Positions 23,005-30,551 of a DNA stretch of 64,000 nt are shown here, in pieces. How positions within the stretch are numbered: position 1 is the stretch's first letter; every line of letters starts with the position of its first letter. Position numbers and translations under genes: made by a program. The notes under the pieces were generated by a model, which had not been told where the DNA came from, did not search any database, and saw nothing but the letters and a program-made list of their open reading frames with translations. The DNA comes from a virus: the IMG/VR virus record IMGVR_UViG_3300046694_000296, positions 62,001-126,000 of that record; one strand, given 5' to 3'.

Positions 23005-23397
23005 TCATAGCCCGTGGCACGCCGCCTTCCTCACGACGTCGCTGACCGTATCAGGGATAACATCATCGAACTTGCTCGGCGCTCCAGCATTCGAGTAGAG
23101 TTCGTTGCCGTAAGCGTCCTGCTCTGTCGACACGCCGCTTGCCATTTGGCGGGTCCCACAGTTGAATATCCATCGCTGAATCCGAGTTGCGATCGGCGCC
23201 GAGTTGACATTCACGACCTCGGGCGGATCAGATATCTGCCGCACCCATACCTTTACGATTTGACCATTGCGAACGATCGATTGGCGATCAATCGAAATAG
23301 ATCTGTGTGCTCCTGCGTCCACCACGGTCCAACTCGACGCAAAAGCGCTGGTTGCCGCAAAGGTCAGCGCTCCGAAAACCACACCTTTCCTCATCAT
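23005..23397 (-). CDS. Secreted Adhesin_E-like protein, copy 2
   Basis: Minus-strand gene. ATG 23397 has AAAGGAACAAG before it; the frame extends upstream but without ribosome site. Signal peptide MMRKGVVFGALTFAATSAFA, mature part WTVVDAGAHRSISIDRQSIV, IVKVWVRQISDPPEV, then cysteines at IFNCG and AACHG as in the family. It is about 130 aa and parallels copy 1 (13985) in length, signal peptide and domain order, though sequence identity is low by eye. Likely a lysogenic-conversion gene exported to the periplasm. Confidence 0.68.
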   Translation of the reverse strand: MMRKGVVFGALTFAATSAFASSWTVVDAGAHRSISIDRQSIVRNGQIVKVWVRQISDPPEVVNVNSAPIATRIQRWIFNCGTRQMASGVSTEQDAYGNELYSNAGAPSKFDDVIPDTVSDVVRKAACHGL

Positions 23398-23530
23398 TCT
23401 TGTTCCTTTAATCATTCGATTTATCCGGATGATAACGGCGCCAAAGCTCAATAATTTAGGGATAATCCTCCGAACCTTTCGGGATTAGAATCGGCGAAGC
23501 GTTTCCGTAGCCCACCGGGACGGAGGTTTC

Positions 23531-24502
23531 ATGAAGCTGGCTAACGTAGGTAAGAAACTTTGGACAGATGGTGTGCCGAAGAGAGCACAACCGTTTCTCG
23601 CCGGGCTCGTCGTTATCGTGCTATGCGCTCAGCACTCGGACTCCATGGCCGCTCTGTGGGATTGGTATAAGTGCAATCGCGAACCGGTCATCTCCCTCGC
23701 AACTGGCATCGGTGGATTGTTTGCTATTTGGGTGGCCTTTGGTCAATTTCAGACCGCTAGGCTGCGGCATGAGGAGCAAACTCGGGCCGATCTTCAGCGC
23801 CGGATTACTGAGACCTTCATTAAGGCGACTGAGCAACTCGGAAGTGAAAAGATCGATGTTCGTCTAGGTGGCATCTATACACTGGAGCGCATCTCGAAGG
23901 AAAGTCCGGTGGACTACTGGCCCGTTATGGAAACGCTCTGCGCGTTCGTGCGCGGACGACCTCGGGCGAAAGAGCTGAAAGCCGGATCGGATTCGCTTTT
24001 ATACTCGGCCGCAGAAGGGCAGGATGACGCCGGAGGCTGTCCGACGGACATTCAAGCCGTGCTAACTGTGATTGGGCGGCGCCATGAAAAGAGCCGTGAG
24101 CACGAAAGGATGAGGGGTCGGCACATTGATCTCAGCTACGCAAACCTTCAGAAATCCAATCTAACATTTGCGCATCTCGAATGGGCTTTCATGGTCGGCG
24201 TGCATCTCGAAGGCGCGAATCTTATTCACGCAGGACTTGAGAACGCTGACATAAGCAATGGGCATCTTGAGCGCGCTTATCTCGTTGGGGCGGACCTTCG
24301 AAGGGCGAACCTCCGGTCGGCGAATTTCGAGGGTGCCAACCTTCAGGCGGCACGTATCGATTTGGCACAAGTCGCGGGCGCTGATCTCCGTTGCATGCAT
24401 CTTCCAGATCTCGAAGTTACTATGGGCGACGCTACGACCATACTTCCGGAAGGGTTGAGCGCCCCCGGTTCGTGGGTTCTACCCACTTCGGCGACGAAAT
24501 AA
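23531..24502 (+). CDS. Membrane-anchored pentapeptide-repeat protein
   Basis: Two hydrophobic segments lie near residues 22-35 and 53-72, followed by a conserved-looking RRITETFIKATEQLGSEKID and VRLGGIYTLERISKES region typical of bacterial membrane-linked pentapeptide proteins. From about residue 193 on there are tandem A(D/N)Lxx repeats (LSYANLQKSNLTFAHLEWA, ADLRRANLRSANFEGANLQ), which fold as a right-handed beta helix. The 323-aa product has lower GC codon use than neighbouring genes, pointing to recent transfer. It stands alone; a phage-exclusion or host-benefit role is possible but unproven. Confidence 0.85.
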   Translation: MKLANVGKKLWTDGVPKRAQPFLAGLVVIVLCAQHSDSMAALWDWYKCNREPVISLATGIGGLFAIWVAFGQFQTARLRHEEQTRADLQRRITETFIKATEQLGSEKIDVRLGGIYTLERISKESPVDYWPVMETLCAFVRGRPRAKELKAGSDSLLYSAAEGQDDAGGCPTDIQAVLTVIGRRHEKSREHERMRGRHIDLSYANLQKSNLTFAHLEWAFMVGVHLEGANLIHAGLENADISNGHLERAYLVGADLRRANLRSANFEGANLQAARIDLAQVAGADLRCMHLPDLEVTMGDATTILPEGLSAPGSWVLPTSATK

Positions 24503-25364
24503 CCGGCTTTATTTCATGGTCGAGACAGCCACGAACAAGAGCCCGCGTAAGTCGTTGATAGTAAACACAAATCGCCTATTTCGGAGAGACACCCGGTTTC
24601 GCCACTATTGCAGAGCCAATACACCCGCTCAGAGAAAACGCTAAGCCCGGGCCAAGCCCCGCCTCGATTCGACAGAGAAGCAGATAGCCCCGCCCGCAAA
24701 CGAGACGAATGCCGAGCGATCTGACAAGCGCAACCGCATAGTCCAAAACACTGCATCGGGCGCAAACCCTTTTCCCAGTAGAGAAAAGAGGAAGAAAGTT
24801 GCTTTTGTCGAGAACGTCGAGGACGAAAAATCCGAGATAGAGGTCGCGGAAGAGAGAGTCGCAATCCGCACTCATACACATAGAGATTCCGGGAGAGACA
24901 CGCTCCACACACCCATCGCCTCTATAAGGTTCTTATACGGCTGGGTCCGATCTTTGTCTTTCAATCGTGCCTCGCCAGCAATTTCTTATACCGCGCCGCC
25001 AAGCACCAGCCACACTCATACCTGCCAACTCCCGCCAAAGCCTTGTCAGACAAGGGCCGTGGAGCTTTGAGATCCTTGGAATCGGTGCCGTGGAATGAGG
25101 ATGGCGAGCGGCCCGTATAGTCGATTTGGCTGATTCGCGAGGCCCGGCCCTATAAGAATTGGACGGCTCTTCCTATAAGTATCGCCAAGGCTACGTATAA
25201 GGTTCGGCCCTACGTATAAGAGTGCCCTATAAGTATCGGCGTGTCACGTATAAGAACGGCGCTCCGTGGCGGGCGCCTGTGTGGAAAGGCGTGCACGCGT
25301 CCTATAAGTATCCAAGCCTTCGTCGAGAAAATGAAAGCTCACCAACAACGAAGCACACCACACC
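24503..25364. other. Gene-poor region with TATAAG iteron array
   Basis: No convincing gene in 862 nt. Positions 24640-25072 hold one long open frame without a usable start, biased to Ser, Thr and Arg, which may be decayed coding DNA. The right part holds the TATAAG array described separately. Inverted TATAAG copies also occur at 24932 and 24985. Confidence 0.6.
25149..25312. repeat. Seven TATAAG-centred iterons
   Basis: Seven copies of (C/A)C(T/G)TATAAG lie in the same orientation, cores at 25151, 25174, 25196, 25215, 25228, 25249 and 25303. Most intervals are 19-23 bp, near two helical turns. Single copies recur at 2693, 7433, 24923 and, inverted, at 29865 and 29898. Confidence 0.75.
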
Positions 25365-25631
25365 ATGCGAGACGCATTCGAAGCCAAATGGTTCGTCGGG
25401 GAGAAGTATCACCGCGCCGAGTTCGACACTGCCGCTGAAGCGATCGCCGCGATTGAAGCGAACGGGAAGGGCTCCATCACCAAGTTCTACGTGAGCGCCA
25501 ATCTCCCGGGCTGTTTGCCTGAAGAGGTGTATCGCTCGTCGGGACTCTGGAACTTCGAAGACGGGAAGTGGATGAGCGTCGCGATCTTCGGTGGTCCCGG
25601 GCCGGGCAAGTGGGAAGAGCGTCCTGAGTAA
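25365..25631 (+). CDS. Hypothetical protein (88 aa)
   Basis: MRDAFEAKWFVGEKYHRAEF, then AIAAIEANGKGSITKFYVSA and a C-terminal WNFEDGKWMSVAIFGG: a compact alpha/beta domain seen in phage small proteins without known function. It follows the TATAAG array and is closed by a terminator. The overlapping frame at 25222 was rejected. Confidence 0.7.
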   Translation: MRDAFEAKWFVGEKYHRAEFDTAAEAIAAIEANGKGSITKFYVSANLPGCLPEEVYRSSGLWNFEDGKWMSVAIFGGPGPGKWEERPE

Positions 25632-25638
25632 TGAGGTG

Positions 25639-25662
25639 ACGGGCCAAGCGCCCGTCTTTCTT
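25639..25662 (+). terminator. Factor-independent terminator
   Basis: ACGGGC-CAAGC-GCCCGT followed by CTTTCTTT. Confidence 0.75.
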
Positions 25663-25696
25663 TCCCTGCTCGTTGCCTTGGCGGTCCGTGGATTGC

Positions 25697-26008
25697 CTAC
25701 TCCAATGACTTCAACGAACGCCACACGACGAAGATATAAATGACCGCAAAGGCAATGAAATCCTTCGTGGAGAGCACGTTCAGACGCACGGAAGAAGAGG
25801 CATCAGTATCTTCGATGAGCCACGGAGATGACTTAGAGAGCATCAGGACGCTCAGACCGGTGCCGACAACCGATGCGTGGAGCAAAGCCCACTTGGTCAA
25901 TCGAGCAAGCGTTATCCGGCGCTCGCGTTCGAGCAGCACAAGCTCAGTAACAAAGATGGCGAAGCCGATAAGTGTGGCGGCGATCGACAGATAGTCGAGC
26001 AACGTCAT
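25697..26008 (-). CDS. Small membrane protein (103 aa)
   Basis: Minus strand; GGAGGGCC precedes ATG 26008. Three hydrophobic segments: LSIAATLIGFAIFVTELVLL, LLHASVVGTGLSVLML and FIAFAVIYIFVVW, separated by charged loops. An inner-membrane protein of unknown role, possibly a superinfection-exclusion or conversion gene; no family recognised. It faces the terminator of the plus-strand gene at 25365. Confidence 0.65.
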   Translation of the reverse strand: MTLLDYLSIAATLIGFAIFVTELVLLERERRITLARLTKWALLHASVVGTGLSVLMLSKSSPWLIEDTDASSSVRLNVLSTKDFIAFAVIYIFVVWRSLKSLE

Positions 26009-26167
26009 AGATGGCCCTCCAGGTGCGGGCAGTGTATCCGAGGACCGAAAGCAGCCTGGGTTACCACGGCCAGGTGAAATCACACGGCCAAGTTAGGGCA
26101 AACGCATCCGGGTGTCATCCAAAGCCTCGTCGGGAGACTGAAGTCTCTCCCATCAACGAGGTGTCCC

Positions 26168-26344
26168 ATGTTCGAACAGTTGCAGTGGTTCTTTGCCGTG
26201 CTGCTGGTGATTCTTGCCGCGGTCGTGATCGGTGCTGCGGGCTGGTTGCTGATCGACGTGCTCACGGGCGGACTCAAGCGCACCGCCCGGGTGCGTCGCT
26301 GTGCGATGCCCAAGCGTATCGCCAACCTGATGCGGGGTCACTGA
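26168..26344 (+). CDS. Single-helix membrane protein (58 aa)
   Basis: MFEQLQWFFAVLLVIL followed by AAVVIGAAGWLLIDVLTG gives one long transmembrane segment, then a basic cytoplasmic tail (LKRTARVRRCAMPKR) consistent with positive-inside topology. AACGAGGTG upstream serves as ribosome site. Unknown function; too short for most gene finders. Confidence 0.65.
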   Translation: MFEQLQWFFAVLLVILAAVVIGAAGWLLIDVLTGGLKRTARVRRCAMPKRIANLMRGH

Positions 26345-26345
26345 G

Positions 26346-26504
26346 ATGCCAGCAACCACTCACTACGCGGCCGGCTCGCTGCGCACGTTCATCGAACGCG
26401 CTGTCTATCTGGGTGCACGCTCGGCTGGGGCGTCGCCGCGCGATGCATACCGCATGGCTCGACAAACCCAGCGGGTCGAAGAGCGTCGCGCGCGTCGGGT
26501 CTAG
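26346..26504 (+). CDS. Small basic protein (52 aa)
   Basis: Begins 1 nt after the previous stop. MPATTHYAAGSLRTFIERAV, then AYRMARQTQRVEERRARRV: an amphipathic, Arg-rich helix. No family recognised. Two genes of this membrane-plus-basic pattern occur again at 27302 and 27614. Confidence 0.55.
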   Translation: MPATTHYAAGSLRTFIERAVYLGARSAGASPRDAYRMARQTQRVEERRARRV

Positions 26505-26826
26505 GCGAGGTTTACTTCGGGGAAAGTCAAGAGCATCCGACAAAGAGAGGGTGCTTTTGCTCCTCTGCCGAACATATGTTGCGCCACGGCAACATCTTTA
26601 TTACAAAAATACACATTCTAGACGGACAAAACATTGCTCAACTATGGTTGATCCGTGCAAACCCTTATCACGCAAGCAATCGGAAATGTTTACCAATCGG
26701 TAACAATGAAACCTGATCTGTTGGATACGTTTCATTTTTGACACAATATTAAACATGCGCTGGACACACCACTACGGCGCACCCCACGGATGAGTTCACC
26801 AAAAAGAATCTGGAGTCGGTCAGGCA
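26505..26826. other. AT-rich intergenic region with terminator and dyad
   Basis: No gene in 322 nt. It contains a terminator (26529-26557), a dyad TTTACC-AATC-GGTAAC (26689-26704) and a TTGACA box at 26739 followed by AT-rich sequence, which could be a promoter for the gene at 26827 with an operator just upstream. The half-sites face the opposite way from the phage-wide operator. Confidence 0.5.
26529..26557 (+). terminator. Terminator hairpin
   Basis: AGCATCC-(10 nt)-GGGTGCT followed by TTTG, with one G-U pair in the stem. Confidence 0.55.
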
Positions 26827-27225
26827 ATGAGCAAGATCACGTTTGAGTGTTTGGACCAGAATGGTCAGATGTTCACGGTGTCGATGGTGGCGAACACCGA
26901 GGCGATAGAGACGGTCATCGCCAATACTGTGCAAGCCTACCAACGCAGTGGGATCGAGGTCATCTCGGCCACGCGCGTTGAGGAGCTGGTAGTCGATGTG
27001 AATTTGTATGCGCCGGCGCCGCGCCGCGAGAACGTGTCAAGCTCGGCCCTGCAGTGGCTCGCCGGCAGGGGCGGCAAGATCATGCAGGGTGGCGCGGCCT
27101 TCGGGGCGCTGGCGCTCTCCGTGATCGGCTTTGATGACGGGTTTTCCATCCTGTCGTTCTCGCACCATCTCACGCTGCTCGCCGAGGCGGTGCCCAGCCT
27201 TATGCACATGATCCACTTGGCCTGA
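26827..27225 (+). CDS. Hypothetical protein (132 aa)
   Basis: N-terminal alpha/beta part (ITFECLDQNGQMFTVSMVAN) and a C-terminal region with Gly/Ala-rich hydrophobic stretch (MQGGAAFGALALSVIGF) that could be membrane-associated. No family recognised. Monocistronic, flanked by an AT-rich promoter region and a long terminator-like hairpin. Confidence 0.68.
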   Translation: MSKITFECLDQNGQMFTVSMVANTEAIETVIANTVQAYQRSGIEVISATRVEELVVDVNLYAPAPRRENVSSSALQWLAGRGGKIMQGGAAFGALALSVIGFDDGFSILSFSHHLTLLAEAVPSLMHMIHLA

Positions 27226-27249
27226 CGAATCCGCGGAAGTCAAATCCGA

Positions 27250-27298
27250 AAAGGGCACTCTACACTGGTGAATCTTTCATCAGCTACGGGTGCCCTTT
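27250..27298 (+). terminator. Long-range hairpin AAAGGGCAC / GTGCCCTTT
   Basis: Arms 27250-27258 and 27290-27298 pair perfectly with a 31-nt loop that also holds a TACACT box (27262). It lies between the gene at 26827 and the small membrane gene at 27302, so it can end one transcript and contain the promoter of the next. Confidence 0.5.
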
Positions 27299-27301
27299 CC
27301 T

Positions 27302-27466
27302 ATGATGTCGTTGTTCAGCGAAGGCATGTGGATGATCCCGCTCTACGGGCTCGTGTTCATCCTGTTCGTGCTTGCAATCGCCCTTGCGGAAGCGTTCTTC
27401 GACGCCCGTAAACACCGCCGATACATCGCGAGCGTGCGGCGCTACCACGCGCGTCGCAGGTTCTAG
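27302..27466 (+). CDS. Single-helix membrane protein (54 aa)
   Basis: MMSLFSEGMWMIPLYGLVFI runs into LFVLAIALAEAFF, one transmembrane helix, followed by a strongly basic tail (DARKHRRYIASVRRYHARRR). Same layout as the product of 26168. Start could be either of two adjacent ATGs. No family recognised. Confidence 0.6.
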   Translation: MMSLFSEGMWMIPLYGLVFILFVLAIALAEAFFDARKHRRYIASVRRYHARRRF

Positions 27467-27613
27467 CAGCTCCTCCACCCGGTGCCCATGCGCACCGTCA
27501 CGGCATAGCCTTGGCGCGTCTCACACGCATCCAAGCGCGCTCCGACACCCGCTCGACAAAATGACGTCTCTCGCAGCAAACGACTTGCTGCCCACCTATT
27601 CAAGGAGACTGTC

Positions 27614-27781
27614 ATGCACGCCCGCCTCATCCACGTTGAAACGCTGCTCGCCGATAACGAGCTCGACCGCGAGCTGGATGAGCTGGAGATGATGCAGGAG
27701 CAGGAAGAGCAGCGTGCCGCCCGCGCTACCCGTGGGACGCGCCGCCGCCCGTATTCGACCGAGCGCGCACGGATCGACTAA
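27614..27781 (+). CDS. Small charged protein (55 aa)
   Basis: AAGGAGA precedes the ATG at normal spacing. The first 40 residues form a highly acidic helix (ADNELDRELDELEMMQEQEE), the rest is Arg-rich (ATRGTRRRPYSTERARID). No family recognised; coupled in position to the small membrane gene upstream, as in the pair 26168/26346. Confidence 0.6.
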   Translation: MHARLIHVETLLADNELDRELDELEMMQEQEEQRAARATRGTRRRPYSTERARID

Positions 27782-27845
27782 AATTGCCGTTGTAGTTCTG
27801 TTTTACCTGAGTGATAGTCGAGCCGTCAAACAGCAAGACATCTTG

Positions 27846-27872
27846 GCGGCACCTTCGGGTGCCGCTCTTTTT
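27846..27872 (+). terminator. Factor-independent terminator
   Basis: GCGGCACC-TTCG-GGTGCCGC followed by TCTTTTT. Confidence 0.9.
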
Positions 27873-28114
27873 CCCGCCGACGCGCGAGGGCTGGCGAGCA
27901 TCCAGGTAAGCACGCCTTGGCACCCGGCAGCACACCGAGGCCCGGGCTTTAGGATTCTACGAGCCCGTGCCGCGGCTGGGCCAAAACGAGGGCCAGGTAA
28001 GGGCGGCTTGGACGGGAAAGGGCAGGGCGCGCCGGGCCGGGGCCGTCCACAAGAGCCAGCGCCAAAGCGCTCAGGGCCGCACAACAACGTCAGGGCCACA
28101 GACGATCAGAGCCA

Positions 28115-28193
28115 CGTATCAATATGTTAGAACTTCGTATCAATAGTGTTAGAGATACGATGTATCGCATCGCGTATCAATTCTGTTAGAACT
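28115..28193. repeat. Three CGTATCAAT-TGTTAGA iterons
   Basis: Direct copies CGTATCAATA.TGTTAGA begin at 28115, 28136 and 28173, with 21- and 37-bp steps; a partial inverted copy (TTGATAACAG) follows at 28198. The intervening GATACGATGTATCGCATC has dyad character. The tract is AT-rich within GC-rich DNA. Confidence 0.75.
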
Positions 28194-28336
28194 ACCATTG
28201 ATAACAGCGACGCACCGGGCGCCCCATAATAACCAGAACCGGGCGCGCACGCGTCTACCAGATGGTCCCGGGCGTCGTCAAGCGGTCCTAGTAAATACAA
28301 CGTCAACAAATTTCTAACTTTTTTTCGACAAACCTG

Positions 28337-28365
28337 TTGCAGCAAGTAACCCGTTACTTTAAGAT
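28337..28365 (+). promoter_or_regulatory. Promoter with operator filling the spacer
   Basis: TTGCAG (28337-28342) and TAAGAT (28360-28365) are 17 bp apart. The spacer contains the full dyad AAGTAACCCGTTACTT (28344-28359), whose 7-bp arms match perfectly. Binding there would exclude RNA polymerase. It drives the gene at 28425. Confidence 0.75.
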
Positions 28366-28424
28366 TCTCTTACCGGTTCAGCGAAACCGGGCAAACAAAC
28401 CAATCACTCAATAGGTAAATCAAA

Positions 28425-29099
28425 ATGACGAATGCAGCTAAAGAACAAGTTATCACCCTCGAAAACGTGTTTATCGCTATCAACCGCGCGAATGACCGTT
28501 ACAACGCAAAGACGGGCAGCGCTCACATGCAAGACGACCTGAAGAAAGCGCGCGGTTACTGGGACGAAGCGCTGTGCACGTTCGTTGCGGGCATGCTGAA
28601 CCGGGCGCGTATCGATCAAGTCGAATTTCTCGCGACCATCGCAGATAACATGCCCGTCAAAGCGGTAATGCGCGCTAGTGAGTTTTTCGCATGCTTGCAT
28701 GCAAAGAACTATCGTCAACTCGACGGTGTTACTGCGCTGTCGATTCTTAGCGCAGTGCATGCGGGCGCAGTGTCGCGTAGTGCGGTTTTCTTTGCTGCAA
28801 CCGGTCGCGGGAATGAATCGACGTCAGATGTGGTTAGCGATATTTCGCTGGTTCGCAAGCTTCAACGTGCGCTGGGTAAGACTGTGGGCGCAACGACCGA
28901 AAGCACGCAGAATTCCCGCTCTTTCGGGACTAACGGGTTTTGCAAGTATCTGCGCATGGGTGAAATGGTCAAAGCAAAGGGCGCAGAAGCACAGTTGACC
29001 GTCAACGCTAAATCCCCCTTTGTCGCTGCAATTGCAAAGATGGTAGAGCAAGCAAGCGAAGACACCCTCTCGTTGGTTAAGGGCGCGAAGAAAGAGTAA
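28425..29099 (+). CDS. Hypothetical protein (224 aa)
   Basis: Helical soluble protein (NVFIAINRANDRYNAKTGSA, KKARGYWDEALCTFVAGML) with a middle Ser/Ala-rich part and basic C-terminus. Codon use is less GC-biased than neighbouring genes. No Shine-Dalgarno is evident (AATAGGTAAATCAAA precedes the ATG). It is bracketed by two operators, one in its promoter and one starting at its stop codon. The tight control suggests an early or lysogeny-linked role. No family recognised. Confidence 0.75.
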   Translation: MTNAAKEQVITLENVFIAINRANDRYNAKTGSAHMQDDLKKARGYWDEALCTFVAGMLNRARIDQVEFLATIADNMPVKAVMRASEFFACLHAKNYRQLDGVTALSILSAVHAGAVSRSAVFFAATGRGNESTSDVVSDISLVRKLQRALGKTVGATTESTQNSRSFGTNGFCKYLRMGEMVKAKGAEAQLTVNAKSPFVAAIAKMVEQASEDTLSLVKGAKKE

Positions 29100-29111
29100 G
29101 TAACGCGTTAC
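29098..29111. promoter_or_regulatory. Operator dyad at the stop codon
   Basis: AAGTAACGCGTTAC (29098-29111) overlaps the TAA of the upstream gene. No -10 box is nearby, so it may act on elongation. Confidence 0.6.
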
Positions 29112-29114
29112 GCT

Positions 29115-29138
29115 ACCGGGCGCACACTGCGCCCGGTT
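29115..29138 (+). terminator. GC hairpin
   Basis: ACCGGGCGCA-CAC-TGCGCCCGGT directly after the operator, followed by TCAATC; a probable terminator despite a weak T run. Confidence 0.55.
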
Positions 29139-29166
29139 CAATCAAACCATTCTCCCGATTAGCACC

Positions 29167-29442
29167 ATGCAAACGACCCAATACGCCCGCGTTTCTGTTG
29201 TCGATTACAACGAGCAAGACGACACCTTGCTTTGTGACGTTGTGATTGGTCGCGACACTCTCGCCCAATCAATCGACATTCCCGCAAGCGCTTTCTATCA
29301 AGCGTTTTCGACGCAAGACGCACAAGACGCGCGCACGGTTGCGCTCGGTGCTTTGTATGACGCGCATTTTGATGCATGCCCGCGCGACCTTGTGGGCGCG
29401 TCTTGTGTCGCAGAGTATCGCGCGCACTTGCTCGCACAGTAA
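29167..29442 (+). CDS. Hypothetical protein (91 aa)
   Basis: Begins beta-rich (ARVSVVDYNEQDDTLLCDVV) and continues helical (AFYQAFSTQDAQDARTVALG). No ribosome-binding site: the leader is GATTAGCACC. The AQDA motif occurs again in the next gene product. Composition is closer to the gene at 28425 than to the late genes. No family recognised. Confidence 0.65.
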   Translation: MQTTQYARVSVVDYNEQDDTLLCDVVIGRDTLAQSIDIPASAFYQAFSTQDAQDARTVALGALYDAHFDACPRDLVGASCVAEYRAHLLAQ

Positions 29443-29449
29443 CGCACCT

Positions 29450-29471
29450 AGCGGGCGCACTGTGCGCCCGC
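29450..29471 (+). terminator. GC hairpin
   Basis: AGCGGGCGCA-CTG-TGCGCCCGCT, same design as the hairpin at 29115; no U run. Confidence 0.5.
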
Positions 29472-29506
29472 TACATATTGCCCGCACCCTTTCCCTATCC
29501 CGCACC

Positions 29507-29719
29507 ATGAAAACCGCTCAAAACGTCTCTACTGCCCGCGTCTCTGCTTTCGCATACCATGCGCGTGCACAGCACGGGTATCACGCACAGCAAGACGCAC
29601 AAGACGCGAACCGCTATACCATCGCGCGCGGTTCGTGCGACGCTGATTCATTCGATACTATGACAGACGCACTCTCTCACTTCAGTCTCTCGATTGATTG
29701 GGAAAGCGAACCAATCTAA
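29507..29719 (+). CDS. Hypothetical protein (70 aa)
   Basis: MKTAQNVSTARVSAFAYHAR, then YHAQQDAQDANRYTIARG: small, Ala/Gln/His-rich protein. Leader CCCGCACC lacks a ribosome site, as for 29167. It may be part of the same low-GC cassette as 28425-29442. No family recognised. Confidence 0.6.
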   Translation: MKTAQNVSTARVSAFAYHARAQHGYHAQQDAQDANRYTIARGSCDADSFDTMTDALSHFSLSIDWESEPI

Positions 29720-30112
29720 TACATAGCAAACCGAACTATCGCGCGCCCGGGCACCCTCGCACCGGGCGATGAATCGTAACGCTTGGGGCACCTTCATGGT
29801 CTTAGAAGGAATCGCGATAGTGGTGGGGCCTCGTTGGAAATTTTTTCCAGATCCAGACCCGATCCTTATACGGCCAGGCGGTGGCAAATCCGAGATCCTT
29901 ATAGGGCCGAGCGGGGCCTTGGAAATCGGGGAGAGGGAAAGCGGGGGAGTGGGGAGTGGGGCTTGGGGAAGGGGAAGTTGGACTTGGACGAGCTGGCAGA
30001 TCGGAAAGGGGCAGGCCGGCGGCGCTAGGGGCGCTGGCGCGCCCCGCGCGACCCCGTCCTCGCCGATACTGAGCGTTACAATCGCATCACTGATCGATCT
30101 GGCGAGGCTCTC
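29720..30112. other. Intergenic region without a gene
   Basis: About 390 nt with no supported gene. It contains two inverted TATAAG copies (29865, 29898), a purine-rich G/A tract (29925-30020), and a GATACT box (30065) followed by a GTTAC half-dyad (30075) that could be a promoter for 30113. Confidence 0.45.
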
Positions 30113-30490
30113 ATGAGAAAGGCTCATTTCCTCTTGCTTGTCGCAGTCATCTGGACCTCTGCGCAAGCCGCGAGTGAAGCTCCCATAACCATCCCGAACG
30201 GATATCTCACTGGCAGCCAATTCCGAGCGGCGGGTCCGGCCGTCCAAAGGGGTTACGCGATGGGTGTCGTCGACGGACTCCTCCTCTCGCCCATGTATGG
30301 AGCGCCCGAGCGACGCTCGCGGCTGCTAAAAACCTGCCTATTGGCATTGCAACTCGACAGCGACCAGATCACTGCGCTCGTGAGCCGCGAGATTGAGGCC
30401 GACCCCGTAACGTGGAGCAACCCCGCGCACTCGACAGCCTTTCGTGCGTTACGAAAGGCGTGTATGTCAAACGGCTACGCGTTCGATTGA
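30113..30490 (+). CDS. Secreted Rap1a/Tai-like protein (125 aa)
   Basis: Signal peptide MRKAHFLLLVAVIWTSAQA; mature part LTGSQFRAAGPAVQRGYAMG followed by VVDGLLLSP, a cysteine in LLKTCLLAL and a C-terminal RALRKACMSNGY. The order GY-x-x-G-x-x-D...C...A-x-x-A-C resembles the Rap1a/Tai type VI immunity domain, which also occurs in unrelated periplasmic proteins. The match is tentative. It is placed immediately before the Abi-alpha-like gene. Confidence 0.5.
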   Translation: MRKAHFLLLVAVIWTSAQAASEAPITIPNGYLTGSQFRAAGPAVQRGYAMGVVDGLLLSPMYGAPERRSRLLKTCLLALQLDSDQITALVSREIEADPVTWSNPAHSTAFRALRKACMSNGYAFD

Positions 30491-30510
30491 GATTGATCGA
30501 GTGGCTTCTC

Positions 30511-30528
30511 CATACTGATAAGCTAGTG
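30511..30528 (+). promoter_or_regulatory. Degenerate promoter-operator upstream of the Abi-alpha-like gene
   Basis: CATACTGATAAGCTAGTGAC resembles the TATACT-GAT-AAGTAAC arrangement seen at 4003, with one dyad arm left. Confidence 0.35.
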
Positions 30529-30551
30529 ACCTTAATCTTGGAGACACGAGA

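Larger units (their letters stand above)
27782..28424. other. Non-coding region with terminator, iterons and promoter-operator
   Basis: No convincing gene in 643 nt. It holds a strong terminator (27846-27872), three iterons (28115-28193), an AT-rich tract and a promoter with an operator in its spacer (28337-28365). The open frame 27714-28130 has repeat-like Gly/Pro/Arg composition, crosses the terminator and is rejected. Confidence 0.65.

Noticed and set aside
24514-24912. 132-codon minus-strand open frame in the gene desert
   Set aside because: No ribosome site, several overlapping frames of equal quality, low-complexity Ser/Arg/Leu composition; no coding evidence.
25222-25494. 90-codon open frame in the TATAAG array
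   Set aside because: Overlaps the better supported gene at 25365 and reads repeat sequence as codons.
26689-26704. TTTACC-AATC-GGTAAC dyad as a member of the operator regulon
   Set aside because: Its arms face the opposite way and the centre is 4 bp, so it was kept as a separate site.
27714-28130. 138-codon open frame after the small charged protein
   Set aside because: Runs through a strong terminator, overlaps a better gene, and is Gly/Pro/Arg-rich.
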